A stretch of 64,000 nucleotides of DNA from CBDDYU01 sp965235655 (lineage in GTDB: Bacteria > Pseudomonadota > Alphaproteobacteria > Pelagibacterales > Pelagibacteraceae): assembly GCA_965235655.1 (NCBI GenBank), contig CBDDYU010000003.1:62001-126000 (forward strand), written 5' to 3'. Each line of letters opens with the position of its first letter. The first letter of the stretch is position 1. The position numbers and the translations under genes were made by a program. Below are positions 24,162 to 33,099 of the stretch, piece by piece. Below the pieces are notes generated by a model. It did no database searches. It saw only the letters and a list, made by a program, of their open reading frames with translations, and was not told the DNA's origin.

Positions 24162-27154
24162 GATCTTACCCTTGTTCCTTCATGGTCTACATAATGAGAT
24201 GAGATAACCTCTACTTCAATTGCAGTATTCTTTAATGGTGATAAAGCGTAAAGTTTTTGACCGATCATATTTTTTCCATCTTTAATAATCGCTAAAGAAA
24301 ATGGATTATTATTTTCCACACTCCAACAAGAAGAAGATACATGTCCTAGTTTAGGATTTGGAAGTTGAGCATCTTTATCTTTAACTAGATGAGAACCTTC
24401 TGGTATACTGGATTTTCTATCAACAGGTACAAGACCAACTATTTTTTGTCTCTCTTTATTATTGAAAGCAGCTCTCGAAAGTGATCTTTTTCCAATAAAA
24501 TCTTTTTTATTAGAAATAAGACCTTCTAAAGAAACATCGTAAGGTATGGTTCTACCATCTAATTCTGGTCCTGCCACATGGCCCATTTCAATTCTTAATG
24601 TTGATAAAGCCTCTGTTCCATAAGGCTGGATATTAAATTCTTTTCCAACTTCCATTATTTTTTCCCACATGAATAATCCATGATCTGACTGAACATTAAT
24701 CTCGTACGCTAGCTCTCCTGAAAAAGAAATTCTAAATATTTTTGCTTCAACTCCAAATAAATCTCCCACAACGTAACCCATAAAAGGGAGTGCTTCATTG
24801 CTTACATCTAAATTTGGAAAAAGTTTTGCTAAAACATCTCTAGACTTTGGTCCAGCTAATGCAGCTCCAGCCCATTGCTCTGTAGTAGATACTACATTTA
24901 CATTTAATTCTGGCCAAACTACTTGTAGGTAATATTCTAAATGAGATAACACATTGGCAGCTTGTGCTGTTGTTGTGGTCATATGATAATGATTTTCCGT
25001 AATTCTTGTTGTTGTTCCATCATCCATAACTATTCCATCTTCTCTCAACATTACTCCATATCTTGCTTTACCTATTGGAAGTTTTAACCATGCGTTAGTG
25101 TAAATTCGATTTAAAAACTCAGCAGCATCTGGCCCTTTGATGTCAATTTTACCAAGAGTAGTAACATCACAAATTCCGACATGATCTCTTACGTTTTTCG
25201 CTTCTCTTTTAGATGCTTCAAATAAAGTTTCATTACCTTGTTTATAATATCTAGGTCGTTTCCATGCGCCAGCATCAGTAAAGACAGCATTATTTTTTTC
25301 ATGCCAACTGTGCATTGGTGTTTTTCTGGTAGGCATAAACTCCATGCCAATTTCTCTTCCAACAATAGTTCCAATAGTAATAGGTGTAAATGGAGGTCTG
25401 AATGTAGTGTGACCTACTTGAGGAACAATTTTTTTTTCAACATTTGCTACTAATTGTAAACCATTTAAATTACTAGTTCTGCCCTGGTCAGTTGCCATTC
25501 CAAGAGTAGTATAACGCTTAACATGTTCTATTGATCTATATCCTTCTCTTAAAGCTATCTCGATATCAGATACTGCCACATCATTTTGGAAATCTACAAA
25601 TCTTTTATAACTCTTACCTTTTGGTAATGGAGAGCACCAAAACTTATCGTGCGAACTTTGTTTGGCCTCATTAGTGTTAGGTATTTGAATATTTATTTCT
25701 TGATTAGTAATTTTTTTTGAAGTTTCTGCCCCAATTTTAAAACCATTTTCTAGAGTTTCTTTTAAATTGAAAGTTCCATTTGCCGCTCCAATTGAGTGTT
25801 CATTTTGTTTTGCTTGATCAGGAACAAATGCATCTATTTTTTCATTAAATTTTAATTTATTCCCCGATTGAGAGGCTAAATGGACTGTAGGTGTCCAAAA
25901 ACCAGATACACAAATACAATCACATTCTATAGTTTCCGTATTCTCAAAATCAGATTTATCATTATTTAATTTTCCCACTAAGGCTGATTTTACTTTTTTA
26001 TATCCGTTTGCAGCAATTACTGCATAGGAAAATTTTATTGAAATATTTAAATTTTTAGCTTCATTTATTAAATCCGAATTTTGATCTTCTCTAGTATCTA
26101 AAATAATGGGATCTACTCCATGTTTTTTAAATTCAATTGCAGTTTCGTAAGCGCTATCATTATTTGTAAAAATTAAAGGTTTTTTACCAATCAGCACTCC
26201 ATACACTTTAATATATTCTTTTGCTGCCGCTGATAAAAATACTCCTGGAGTATCATTGTTTCCAAATACTATTGGTCTTTCAATTGATCCTGTTGATAAT
26301 AAAACTTCTTTTGCTCTTATGTACCAAAGTCTTTGTCTTGGAGTAAATTTGGATTTTGTTTTTAGATGATCACCAATTCTTTCAAACATTACCATCATGT
26401 TGTGATCATAATATCCAAAAACTTGAGATCTATTTTTAACAATTACATTAGGCATTTCTTTTAATTCAGAAATTATTTTTTCTGTCCAAGCTTTGCCTGA
26501 TAAATTATCAATAGTAACATTGTCAGTTAAAAGTGAACCACCAAATCTTGGTTTATCTTCAGCTAAAATTACTCTTGCACCATTTTTTGCTGCTGCATAG
26601 GCGCTTGCTAGACCTGCAGGACCAGATCCGGTTACTAACAAATCACAGTATTCATACTTATGCTCATATCTTTCATTATCTTTTTCAGTTGATGCCACTC
26701 CTAGACCAGCTGCTTTTCTAATAAAAGGTTCATAGACTTTATACCAAAAGCTTTTTGGCCACATAAAAGTTTTGTAATAAAATCCAGCAGGAAAAAATCT
26801 ATTAAGTACATTGTTGATTGCTCCAATATCAAATTCAACTGAAGGCCAACAATTCTGACTAGTTGCCGACAAACCCTCTACTAGTTCAATTTCTGTAGCA
26901 TTAACATTAGGTTCTGAATAACCGTTAATTGTAACTTGTAATTTTGCATTAGGCTCATCTACACCAGCGCCAAAAAAACCTCTGGGTCGGTGATATTTAA
27001 AACTTCTACCAACTAAATGAATGCCATTTGCTAATAATGCCGAGGCTAATGTGTCTCCCTCGTAACCTGTATATTTTTTACCATTAAAATAAAATTCAAT
27101 CTCTTTGTTTCTATTTAATAAACCTTCATTTGCTAATCTAAATAATTGAGTCAT
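24158..27154 (-). CDS. soxA: Sarcosine oxidase/N-methylglutamate dehydrogenase alpha subunit
   Basis: A 998-residue multidomain subunit of usual SoxA length. In order: an N-terminal ferredoxin-like domain (IEFYFNGKKYTGYEGDTLA), an NAD-type dinucleotide domain (LLVTGSGPAGLASAYAAAKN near residue 170), a second FAD-like region with VLLSTGSIERPIVFGNNDTP near residue 285, and a C-terminal GcvT domain from about residue 620 with GICDVTTLGKIDIKGPDAAE and ISFSGELAYEINV. It oxidises an N-methyl amino acid and hands the C1 unit to THF. Substrate may be sarcosine or N-methylglutamate. Overlaps soxD by one base. Confidence 0.88.
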   Translation of the reverse strand: MTQLFRLANEGLLNRNKEIEFYFNGKKYTGYEGDTLASALLANGIHLVGRSFKYHRPRGFFGAGVDEPNAKLQVTINGYSEPNVNATEIELVEGLSATSQNCWPSVEFDIGAINNVLNRFFPAGFYYKTFMWPKSFWYKVYEPFIRKAAGLGVASTEKDNERYEHKYEYCDLLVTGSGPAGLASAYAAAKNGARVILAEDKPRFGGSLLTDNVTIDNLSGKAWTEKIISELKEMPNVIVKNRSQVFGYYDHNMMVMFERIGDHLKTKSKFTPRQRLWYIRAKEVLLSTGSIERPIVFGNNDTPGVFLSAAAKEYIKVYGVLIGKKPLIFTNNDSAYETAIEFKKHGVDPIILDTREDQNSDLINEAKNLNISIKFSYAVIAANGYKKVKSALVGKLNNDKSDFENTETIECDCICVSGFWTPTVHLASQSGNKLKFNEKIDAFVPDQAKQNEHSIGAANGTFNLKETLENGFKIGAETSKKITNQEINIQIPNTNEAKQSSHDKFWCSPLPKGKSYKRFVDFQNDVAVSDIEIALREGYRSIEHVKRYTTLGMATDQGRTSNLNGLQLVANVEKKIVPQVGHTTFRPPFTPITIGTIVGREIGMEFMPTRKTPMHSWHEKNNAVFTDAGAWKRPRYYKQGNETLFEASKREAKNVRDHVGICDVTTLGKIDIKGPDAAEFLNRIYTNAWLKLPIGKARYGVMLREDGIVMDDGTTTRITENHYHMTTTTAQAANVLSHLEYYLQVVWPELNVNVVSTTEQWAGAALAGPKSRDVLAKLFPNLDVSNEALPFMGYVVGDLFGVEAKIFRISFSGELAYEINVQSDHGLFMWEKIMEVGKEFNIQPYGTEALSTLRIEMGHVAGPELDGRTIPYDVSLEGLISNKKDFIGKRSLSRAAFNNKERQKIVGLVPVDRKSSIPEGSHLVKDKDAQLPNPKLGHVSSSCWSVENNNPFSLAIIKDGKNMIGQKLYALSPLKNTAIEVEVISSHYVDHEGTRVRS

Positions 27155-27420
27155 TAAATCTCTTCGTTTAATTTTGCCGTTTTAAAAATTTCGTGAGTAA
27201 CGGTATCTCGTTGCGCTCTAAACCATTGTCTACATCCTGAAACATGATGCCAAAGCTCTATGTGCTTACCTCTAGGACTTTTTCTTAAATAAACAAAATT
27301 ATCCCATTCCTGGTCAGAAACTTCTTTGTTTAGCTCAGGTCTCTTAACAGTACCATCTCCACCATAAGCAAATTCTTTTTGAGCTCTGTCTCCACAGTAT
27401 GGGCATTTTATATTCAGCAT
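27154..27420 (-). CDS. soxD: Sarcosine oxidase/N-methylglutamate dehydrogenase delta subunit
   Basis: An 88-residue protein with the zinc-binding pattern of SoxD: CPYCGDRAQKEFAYGGD near the start, WDNFVYLRKSPRGKHIELWH in the middle, and SGCRQWFRAQRDTVTHEI at the end, supplying the further His and Cys ligands. It is the delta subunit of the heterotetrameric enzyme. It starts one base before the soxB stop region ends and overlaps soxA by one base, as is normal for the operon. Confidence 0.9.
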   Translation of the reverse strand: MLNIKCPYCGDRAQKEFAYGGDGTVKRPELNKEVSDQEWDNFVYLRKSPRGKHIELWHHVSGCRQWFRAQRDTVTHEIFKTAKLNEEI

Positions 27421-28677
27421 TTATGATATCCAAGTTTTGGTCCCAAGACCTTTTTCATCCAGCAAGTATCCTGTCGAAAACCTACTCAAACTAAAACCAG
27501 CATTTAATTCATGAACTCTATCCTGGGCAATTGTATGAGCAAATGTCCATCCAGAAGATGGGACAGATTTAAATCCTCCGTAACACCAACCACAATTTAA
27601 ATACAATCCTTCAATATGGGTTTTATCTATTATTGGTGATCCATCCATAGACATATCCATTATACCTCCCCAAGTTCTTAGCATTTTTAGACGACTTAAG
27701 AATGGAAATAAAGCAACACCACCTGTTAACACATGTTGTATGGTAGGTAAGTTTCCTTTTTGAGCATAACTATTATACCCATCAAGATCACCGCCCATAA
27801 CCATTTCACCTTTATCAGACTGACTAATATAAAAATGTCCAGCACCAAAAGTTACCACTCCATCTAAAACCGGTTTAACAGGTTCAGAAACGCAAGCTTG
27901 AAGAACATGGGCTTCAATCGGAAGAGTCATATTTAATTTTTCAGCTAAAACATTTGTGCTACCAGCTACACAGAGGCCAATTTTTTTTGTTTTAATATCT
28001 CCTCTTGATGTTCTTACACCTGTAATTTTTCCAGCTGTCACATCGAATCCTGTAACTTCACAATTTTGTATTATATCAACTCCCATTGAGTCCGCTTGAC
28101 GTGCGTAACCCCAAGCCACTGCATCATGTCGAGCAGTACCTGCACTTGGTTGAGCTAGTCCACCAAAGATTGGGTATCGTACATCATCAGAAAAATCTGC
28201 CATCGGAATAATTTTTTTAATTTCTTCTCTATTTAAAAGTACAGCATCAATTCCATTCAATCTCATAGAGTTTCCTCTACGTGCGTATGCATTCATTTGA
28301 GCATCTGAATGAGCTAAATTTATTATTCCTCTTGGTGAAAACATGACATTAAAATTTAATTCCTGACTCATGTTTCTCCATAAATTCATTCCAAACTCAT
28401 TGAATCTTGCATTCTCATCATACATAAAATTAGATCTAATAATTGTAGTATTCCTTCCAATATTTCCCCCACCAATCCAACCTTTTTCAATAATAGCTAC
28501 ATTGGTAATTTTATGTTCTTTTGCCAAATAATAAGCAGTAGCAAGACCATGGCCACCACCTCCTATAATAACTACATCGTATTCTTTTTTTGGAACTGGA
28601 TCTTTCCATGCTAAATCCCAATTTTGATGATTGGAGAAAGCATTTTTTATTAGACTGAGAATTGAATACTTTTGCAT
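27421..28677 (-). CDS. soxB: Sarcosine oxidase/N-methylglutamate dehydrogenase beta subunit
   Basis: A 418-residue DAO-fold flavoprotein. DVVIIGGGGHGLATAYYLAK near residue 34 binds FAD, and IEKGWIGGGNIGRNTTIIRS near residue 62 holds the region where SoxB carries a covalent FMN. It ends with NCGWCYGGFKSVPSSGWTF, the usual SoxB finish. It is the catalytic beta subunit and first gene of the BDAG operon. The divergent fhs gene starts 125 bases away, which links the released methylene-THF to formate metabolism. mgdA is the alternative name if the substrate is N-methylglutamate. Confidence 0.87.
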   Translation of the reverse strand: MQKYSILSLIKNAFSNHQNWDLAWKDPVPKKEYDVVIIGGGGHGLATAYYLAKEHKITNVAIIEKGWIGGGNIGRNTTIIRSNFMYDENARFNEFGMNLWRNMSQELNFNVMFSPRGIINLAHSDAQMNAYARRGNSMRLNGIDAVLLNREEIKKIIPMADFSDDVRYPIFGGLAQPSAGTARHDAVAWGYARQADSMGVDIIQNCEVTGFDVTAGKITGVRTSRGDIKTKKIGLCVAGSTNVLAEKLNMTLPIEAHVLQACVSEPVKPVLDGVVTFGAGHFYISQSDKGEMVMGGDLDGYNSYAQKGNLPTIQHVLTGGVALFPFLSRLKMLRTWGGIMDMSMDGSPIIDKTHIEGLYLNCGWCYGGFKSVPSSGWTFAHTIAQDRVHELNAGFSLSRFSTGYLLDEKGLGTKTWIS

Positions 28678-28802
28678 GGAATAATTTTATAATAAACTAT
28701 GTAAATAGTTCTTATTTTTTTTATATATAATTTTTAGAAGTTTCAAAAATTTAAAAAAAGAGATATTAATCGTTCAAATTTAATAAACTAACAAAGGACA
28801 TT

Positions 28803-30488
28803 ATGAGCGAAGTTAAATCAGATATTCAGATAGCTAGAGAAGCACAAATGCAACCAATAAAAGACATATTGGCTAAAGTTAACGTGCCTGATGAAAGCTC
28901 TGCTTTTAGTCCTATGGGCAGACATATAGCTAAGATTAATTTAGAATACCTAGATACTTTAAAAGATAAACCTGATGGTAAGCTAATATTAGTTACAGCA
29001 ATAACTCCAACTCCTGCTGGAGAAGGCAAAACCACGACATCTGTAGGTTTAAATGATGGTTTAAATAAAATTGGAAAAAAATCTATAGTATGTTTAAGAG
29101 AACCAAGTTTAGGTCCTTCTTTTGGTATGAAAGGTGGAGCTGCTGGAGGTGGTTATGCACAAGTTGTTCCTATGGAACAAATTAATTTACATTTCACTGG
29201 AGACTTTCATGCAATAACCTCTGCTCACAACTTATTGTCGGCTTTAATCGATAATCATATTTATTGGGGCAACAAGTTAAACATCGATGTTAGAAGAATT
29301 GTTTGGAGAAGAGTAATGGATATGAATGACAGAGCTCTAAGATCAATTAATGTAAATTTAGGTGGCGTAGCCAATGGTTTTCCTAGAGAGGATGGCTTTG
29401 ATATAACTGTAGCTTCAGAAATCATGGCGATTTTTTGCTTAGCAAATAGTATTGAAGATTTAGAAAAAAGAATTGGAAATATAACAGTAGCTTACACAAG
29501 AGATAAACAACCAATTTTTGCAAAAGATCTAAATGCTCATGGTCCTATGACTGTTTTATTAAAAGATGCGTTAAGACCTAATATAACCCAAACTTTAGAA
29601 AATAATCCTGCCATTATTCATGGAGGTCCTTTTGCAAATATCGCTCATGGATGTAATTCTGTAATTGCCACAAAAGCTGGTTTAAAATTAGCTGATTACG
29701 TTGTCACTGAGGCAGGATTTGGAGCTGATCTTGGTGCTGAAAAATTTTTAGATATAAAATGTAGAAAATCAAATCTTAAACCAAGTTGTGTAGTGATAGT
29801 TGCAACAATTCGTGCTTTAAAAATGCACGGAGGTTTAGCTAAAGATGAGTTAAAAAATGAGAATTTAGAGGCTCTTAAAAAAGGGTTAGTAAATTTAGAG
29901 AGACATATTGAGAATATTAAAAAATTTGGTCTGCCAGTTGCAGTAGCTGTAAACCATTTTATTGCAGATACAGATAAAGAAGTTAATGAGTTAATAAATT
30001 CATGTAATAAATTAGGTGTAAAAGCTACTTTGTGTATGCATTGGGCAAATGGTGGAGAAGGAACAAAAGATTTAGCTTCACATGTTGTTGAATTAATTGA
30101 TAAAGAAAAAGCTAATTTTAAATTCTTGTACGAAGATAAAACTAAATTATTTGAAAAAGTTGAAACCGTAGCTAAAGAAATTTATAGAGCAAGCGAAGTA
30201 ATTGCAGATTCTAAAGTAAGAGCTCAATTAAAGGGATTTGAAGATCAAGGTTATGGAAATCTACCTATATGCATTGCTAAAACACAGTATAGTTTTTCAA
30301 CAGATCCTAGTTTAAAAGGTGCACCCACAGGACACGTTTTGCCAATAAGAGAAGTTAGATTGTCATCTGGTGCTGAATTTATTGTTGTAATCTGTGGAGA
30401 GATAATGACTATGCCAGGCTTACCTCGAGTACCGGCAGCCGACTCTATAAAATTAAATGACAAAGGTGAAATAGAGGGATTGTTCTAA
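28803..30488 (+). CDS. fhs: Formate-tetrahydrofolate ligase
   Basis: The 561-residue protein is the standard length for Fhs. TPTPAGEGKTTTSVGLNDGL near residue 68 is the ATP-binding loop, CLREPSLGPSFGMKGGAAGG near residue 97 is the family signature, and TEAGFGADLGAEKFLDIKCR near residue 300 is also diagnostic. The enzyme links formate to THF with ATP, or works backwards to make ATP from formyl-THF when C1 units are oxidised. AAAGGAC precedes the ATG. Divergent from soxBDAG and followed by tmm, it fits C1 oxidation from methylamines. Confidence 0.96.
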   Translation: MSEVKSDIQIAREAQMQPIKDILAKVNVPDESSAFSPMGRHIAKINLEYLDTLKDKPDGKLILVTAITPTPAGEGKTTTSVGLNDGLNKIGKKSIVCLREPSLGPSFGMKGGAAGGGYAQVVPMEQINLHFTGDFHAITSAHNLLSALIDNHIYWGNKLNIDVRRIVWRRVMDMNDRALRSINVNLGGVANGFPREDGFDITVASEIMAIFCLANSIEDLEKRIGNITVAYTRDKQPIFAKDLNAHGPMTVLLKDALRPNITQTLENNPAIIHGGPFANIAHGCNSVIATKAGLKLADYVVTEAGFGADLGAEKFLDIKCRKSNLKPSCVVIVATIRALKMHGGLAKDELKNENLEALKKGLVNLERHIENIKKFGLPVAVAVNHFIADTDKEVNELINSCNKLGVKATLCMHWANGGEGTKDLASHVVELIDKEKANFKFLYEDKTKLFEKVETVAKEIYRASEVIADSKVRAQLKGFEDQGYGNLPICIAKTQYSFSTDPSLKGAPTGHVLPIREVRLSSGAEFIVVICGEIMTMPGLPRVPAADSIKLNDKGEIEGLF

Positions 30489-30592
30489 ACTATTATAACA
30501 ATACAACCTTTAAATTATAAATTTTTTTCTTTTAAATAAGAGTTTTTTATTAGTAATATCTATTTATAAATAATTAAAATGGAGATTATCTA

Positions 30593-31924
30593 ATGACAAA
30601 AATTGCAATTATAGGTGCCGGTCCATGCGGACTTTCAATGCTTAGAGCTTTTGATCAAGCTGAAAAAAAAGGTGAAAAAATTCCTGAAGTAGTTTGTTTT
30701 GAAAAACAAGCAGATTGGGGTGGATTGTGGAACTATAGTTGGAGAACTGGATCGGATCAGTATGGAGACCCTGTTCCTAATAGTATGTATAGATATCTTT
30801 GGTCGAATGGGCCAAAAGAATGCCTTGAGTTTGCAGACTATTCATTTGATGAACATTTTGGAAAACCAATTCCATCATTTCCACCTCGTGCAGTGTTGTA
30901 TGATTATATTCTTGGAAGAGTTAGTAAAGGGAATATTAAAAATAAAATTAAATTTAATACAAAAGTAACTAGTGTTGTTTTTAAAAATGATAAGTTTGAA
31001 ATTAGTTACTTAGATAAAACTAGTGATGCTACTTCAAAAGATAACTTTGACTATATAGTTGTTGCTTCAGGTCATTTTTCAGTACCTTTTATACCAGAGT
31101 ATGAGGGAATGAGCTCTTTTCCAGGCAGAATTTTACACTCCCATGACTTTAGAGATGCTGAAGAGTTTAGAGGAAAAAATGTTATTGTTTTAGGAAGCAG
31201 TTATTCTGCAGAAGATATTGCTCTACAGTGTCATAAATATGGAGCTAACAGTGTAACAATTGGTTATCGACATAACCCAATGGGATTCAAATGGCCAAAA
31301 GGAATGAAAGAAGTTCATTATCTTGATAGATTGGATGGTAAGAAAGCAATCTTTAAAGATGGTACTGAACAAGATGCTGATGCAATAATTCTTTGCACTG
31401 GTTATTTGCACCACTTTCCATTTATAGATGAAAATTTGAGGTTAAAGACTAGAAATAGATTATACCCACCAAAATTATATAAAGGTGTAGTCTGGCAAGA
31501 CAATCAAAAACTTATTTATCTTGGTATGCAAGATCAGTTTCATACTTTTAATATGTTTGATTGCCAAGCTTGGTTTGCAAGAGATGTCATCATGGGGAAA
31601 ATTAAACTTCCAAATAGTGATGAAATTAGCAAAGATATTAACAAATGGGTGGCAATGGAAGAAAAGCTTGAAAATCCTGATCAAATGATTGATTTCCAAA
31701 CTGAATATACCAAAGAGCTTCATGAAACGTCTGATTATCCAAAAATTGATTTTGAATTGATAAGAAAACATTTCAAAGAATGGGAACATCATAAGGTTGA
31801 AAATATTCTAACATATAGGAATAAATCTTTTTCTTCTCCAGTTACCGGATCTGTTGGGCCTATTCATCATACACCATGGTCTGAGGCAATGGATGACTCT
31901 TTAAAAACTTTTTTAAATAAATAA
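30593..31924 (+). CDS. tmm: Trimethylamine monooxygenase
   Basis: A 443-residue flavin-containing monooxygenase. FAD motif IAIIGAGPCGLSML at residues 4-17; EKQADWGGLWNYSWRTG near residue 37; VASGHFSVPFIPEYEG near residue 155 followed by FPGRILHSHDFRDAEEF, the FMO identifying motif; and the NADPH motif VLGSSYSAEDIALQ near residue 201. Tmm oxidises trimethylamine to TMAO with NADPH and oxygen in the cytosol. The tdm, Tmo-type and Mgs genes nearby strongly support this over a general FMO. GGAG stands ten bases before the ATG. Confidence 0.9.
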   Translation: MTKIAIIGAGPCGLSMLRAFDQAEKKGEKIPEVVCFEKQADWGGLWNYSWRTGSDQYGDPVPNSMYRYLWSNGPKECLEFADYSFDEHFGKPIPSFPPRAVLYDYILGRVSKGNIKNKIKFNTKVTSVVFKNDKFEISYLDKTSDATSKDNFDYIVVASGHFSVPFIPEYEGMSSFPGRILHSHDFRDAEEFRGKNVIVLGSSYSAEDIALQCHKYGANSVTIGYRHNPMGFKWPKGMKEVHYLDRLDGKKAIFKDGTEQDADAIILCTGYLHHFPFIDENLRLKTRNRLYPPKLYKGVVWQDNQKLIYLGMQDQFHTFNMFDCQAWFARDVIMGKIKLPNSDEISKDINKWVAMEEKLENPDQMIDFQTEYTKELHETSDYPKIDFELIRKHFKEWEHHKVENILTYRNKSFSSPVTGSVGPIHHTPWSEAMDDSLKTFLNK

Positions 31925-31929
31925 AGTTG

Positions 31930-31962
31930 TTTGGCTGCTTTCAATTGATGGGAGCAGCCAAA
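31930..31962. terminator. Hairpin between convergent tmm and small membrane protein
   Basis: TTTGGCTGCT at 31930-31939 and AGCAGCCAAA at 31953-31962 form a perfect 10-bp stem with a 13-base loop, starting five bases after the tmm stop. No T-run follows, so if it terminates, it may need Rho or protect the 3' end. Confidence 0.5.
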
Positions 31963-31970
31963 AATACTGA

Positions 31971-32135
31971 TTAGTTTTCTTTTATAAAGTAAGGTATTAA
32001 AAATACAAAACAGGCTATTAAGAAAAAAATACTGCCAAACATTGCCCAAAAACTTCCAATACTAGAGATAATAAAACCGATTGCTGAAATAATAAATAGT
32101 ACCCACCCAACTATATTACAAATTTTATTTACCAT
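31971..32135 (-). CDS. 54-residue double-helix membrane protein
   Basis: The ATG at 32133-32135 opens a 54-codon frame to TAA at 31971-31973. The product starts MVNKICNIVGWVLFIISAIG and has two hydrophobic segments (about residues 8-25 and 29-49) joined by a short SIGSFWAMFGS part, ending in PYFIKEN. It overlaps the end of gpsA by seven bases, so it is probably the last gene of the glpK-gpsA transcript. I do not know its function. Confidence 0.55.
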   Translation of the reverse strand: MVNKICNIVGWVLFIISAIGFIISSIGSFWAMFGSIFFLIACFVFLIPYFIKEN

Positions 32136-33091
32136 CTTATATTAAGTTTTGCATTATTTAAAATTGCCTTCAACAAATCTACCATCAATGGAATTTTTTT
32201 ATTATCAATTTTTTTTAAGATATAGTGACCAATTTCAAAAGCTAATTCTGCTCCCTCAATAGTATCATTTAGCATAAATTTTTTTTTAGCGTTTTTAAAT
32301 GTAAAACCTTTTCCTAAAAAATAACCCATCTTACTATTTCGTCCACCTACAGCACTCACATAAAGATCTCCTATTCCAGCAAGTCCATAAACTGTCTCTT
32401 CCCGTCCTTTAAAAAATTTAGTCAAATAAACCATTTCAGAAATTGATTTATTAAAAATAGTTGAAGCAGTATTTGCACCTTCCCCAGCACCTATCAACAT
32501 AGAATAAATATTTTTAATTGCCGAACATATTTCTACACCCCTAACATCTGTAGAATATTCAGTTTTATAATATTTTGTTGAGATTAATTTTCCAATAGAT
32601 TTTGCAATTTTAATATTTTTATTTGCTATAACAGTGCTTGATTTTATTTTTCTTACTAACTCACCAGCTAAACATGGGCCCTTCAGAACTGAAATATTCA
32701 ATTTTTTATTTCCTTGATTTAAAACTTCAGACATTGTGATAATTTTTTTTGTATTTTTATCAAATTTAAGACCTTTGGTTAAAATCAAAATATTTGTATT
32801 GTATTTTAATTGTTTTATATTTTTTCTGACCCATTCAATTCCCATTGAACCTACAGCTATAGTAACTAAATCCCATTTTTGACTTAAAATTTCACTTGTA
32901 AATTTTTTTATATTTAATTTTTTTGGAAGTCTTATCTTTAATGCTGGATGAAAATTTTTATTTTCAATTAATTTTTTAACTAATTGATTATTATAAGGCT
33001 CACATAAAGTAACATTATTTTTATTATCTAAGCATGGAATTGAAAAAGCTGCGCCCATTGCACCTGCACCTATAATCAAAATTTTTTTCAT
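32129..33091 (-). CDS. gpsA: Glycerol-3-phosphate dehydrogenase, NAD(P)-dependent
   Basis: A 320-residue GpsA. The Rossmann start is ILIIGAGAMGAAFSIPCLDN; VLKGPCLAGELVRKIKSST near residue 135 and VEICSAIKNIYSMLIGAGEG near residue 185 (with the catalytic Lys) are family marks; VYGLAGIGDLYVSAVGGRNS near residue 233 is the C-terminal domain signature. It interconverts DHAP and glycerol 3-phosphate for lipid synthesis, or feeds glycerol carbon into glycolysis. It follows glpK by eight bases, so a glycerol-use pair is plausible. The residues diverge from textbook GpsA in places (GPCLAGE for GPSFA). Confidence 0.83.
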   Translation of the reverse strand: MKKILIIGAGAMGAAFSIPCLDNKNNVTLCEPYNNQLVKKLIENKNFHPALKIRLPKKLNIKKFTSEILSQKWDLVTIAVGSMGIEWVRKNIKQLKYNTNILILTKGLKFDKNTKKIITMSEVLNQGNKKLNISVLKGPCLAGELVRKIKSSTVIANKNIKIAKSIGKLISTKYYKTEYSTDVRGVEICSAIKNIYSMLIGAGEGANTASTIFNKSISEMVYLTKFFKGREETVYGLAGIGDLYVSAVGGRNSKMGYFLGKGFTFKNAKKKFMLNDTIEGAELAFEIGHYILKKIDNKKIPLMVDLLKAILNNAKLNIRW

Positions 33092-33099
33092 AGTTTAAA

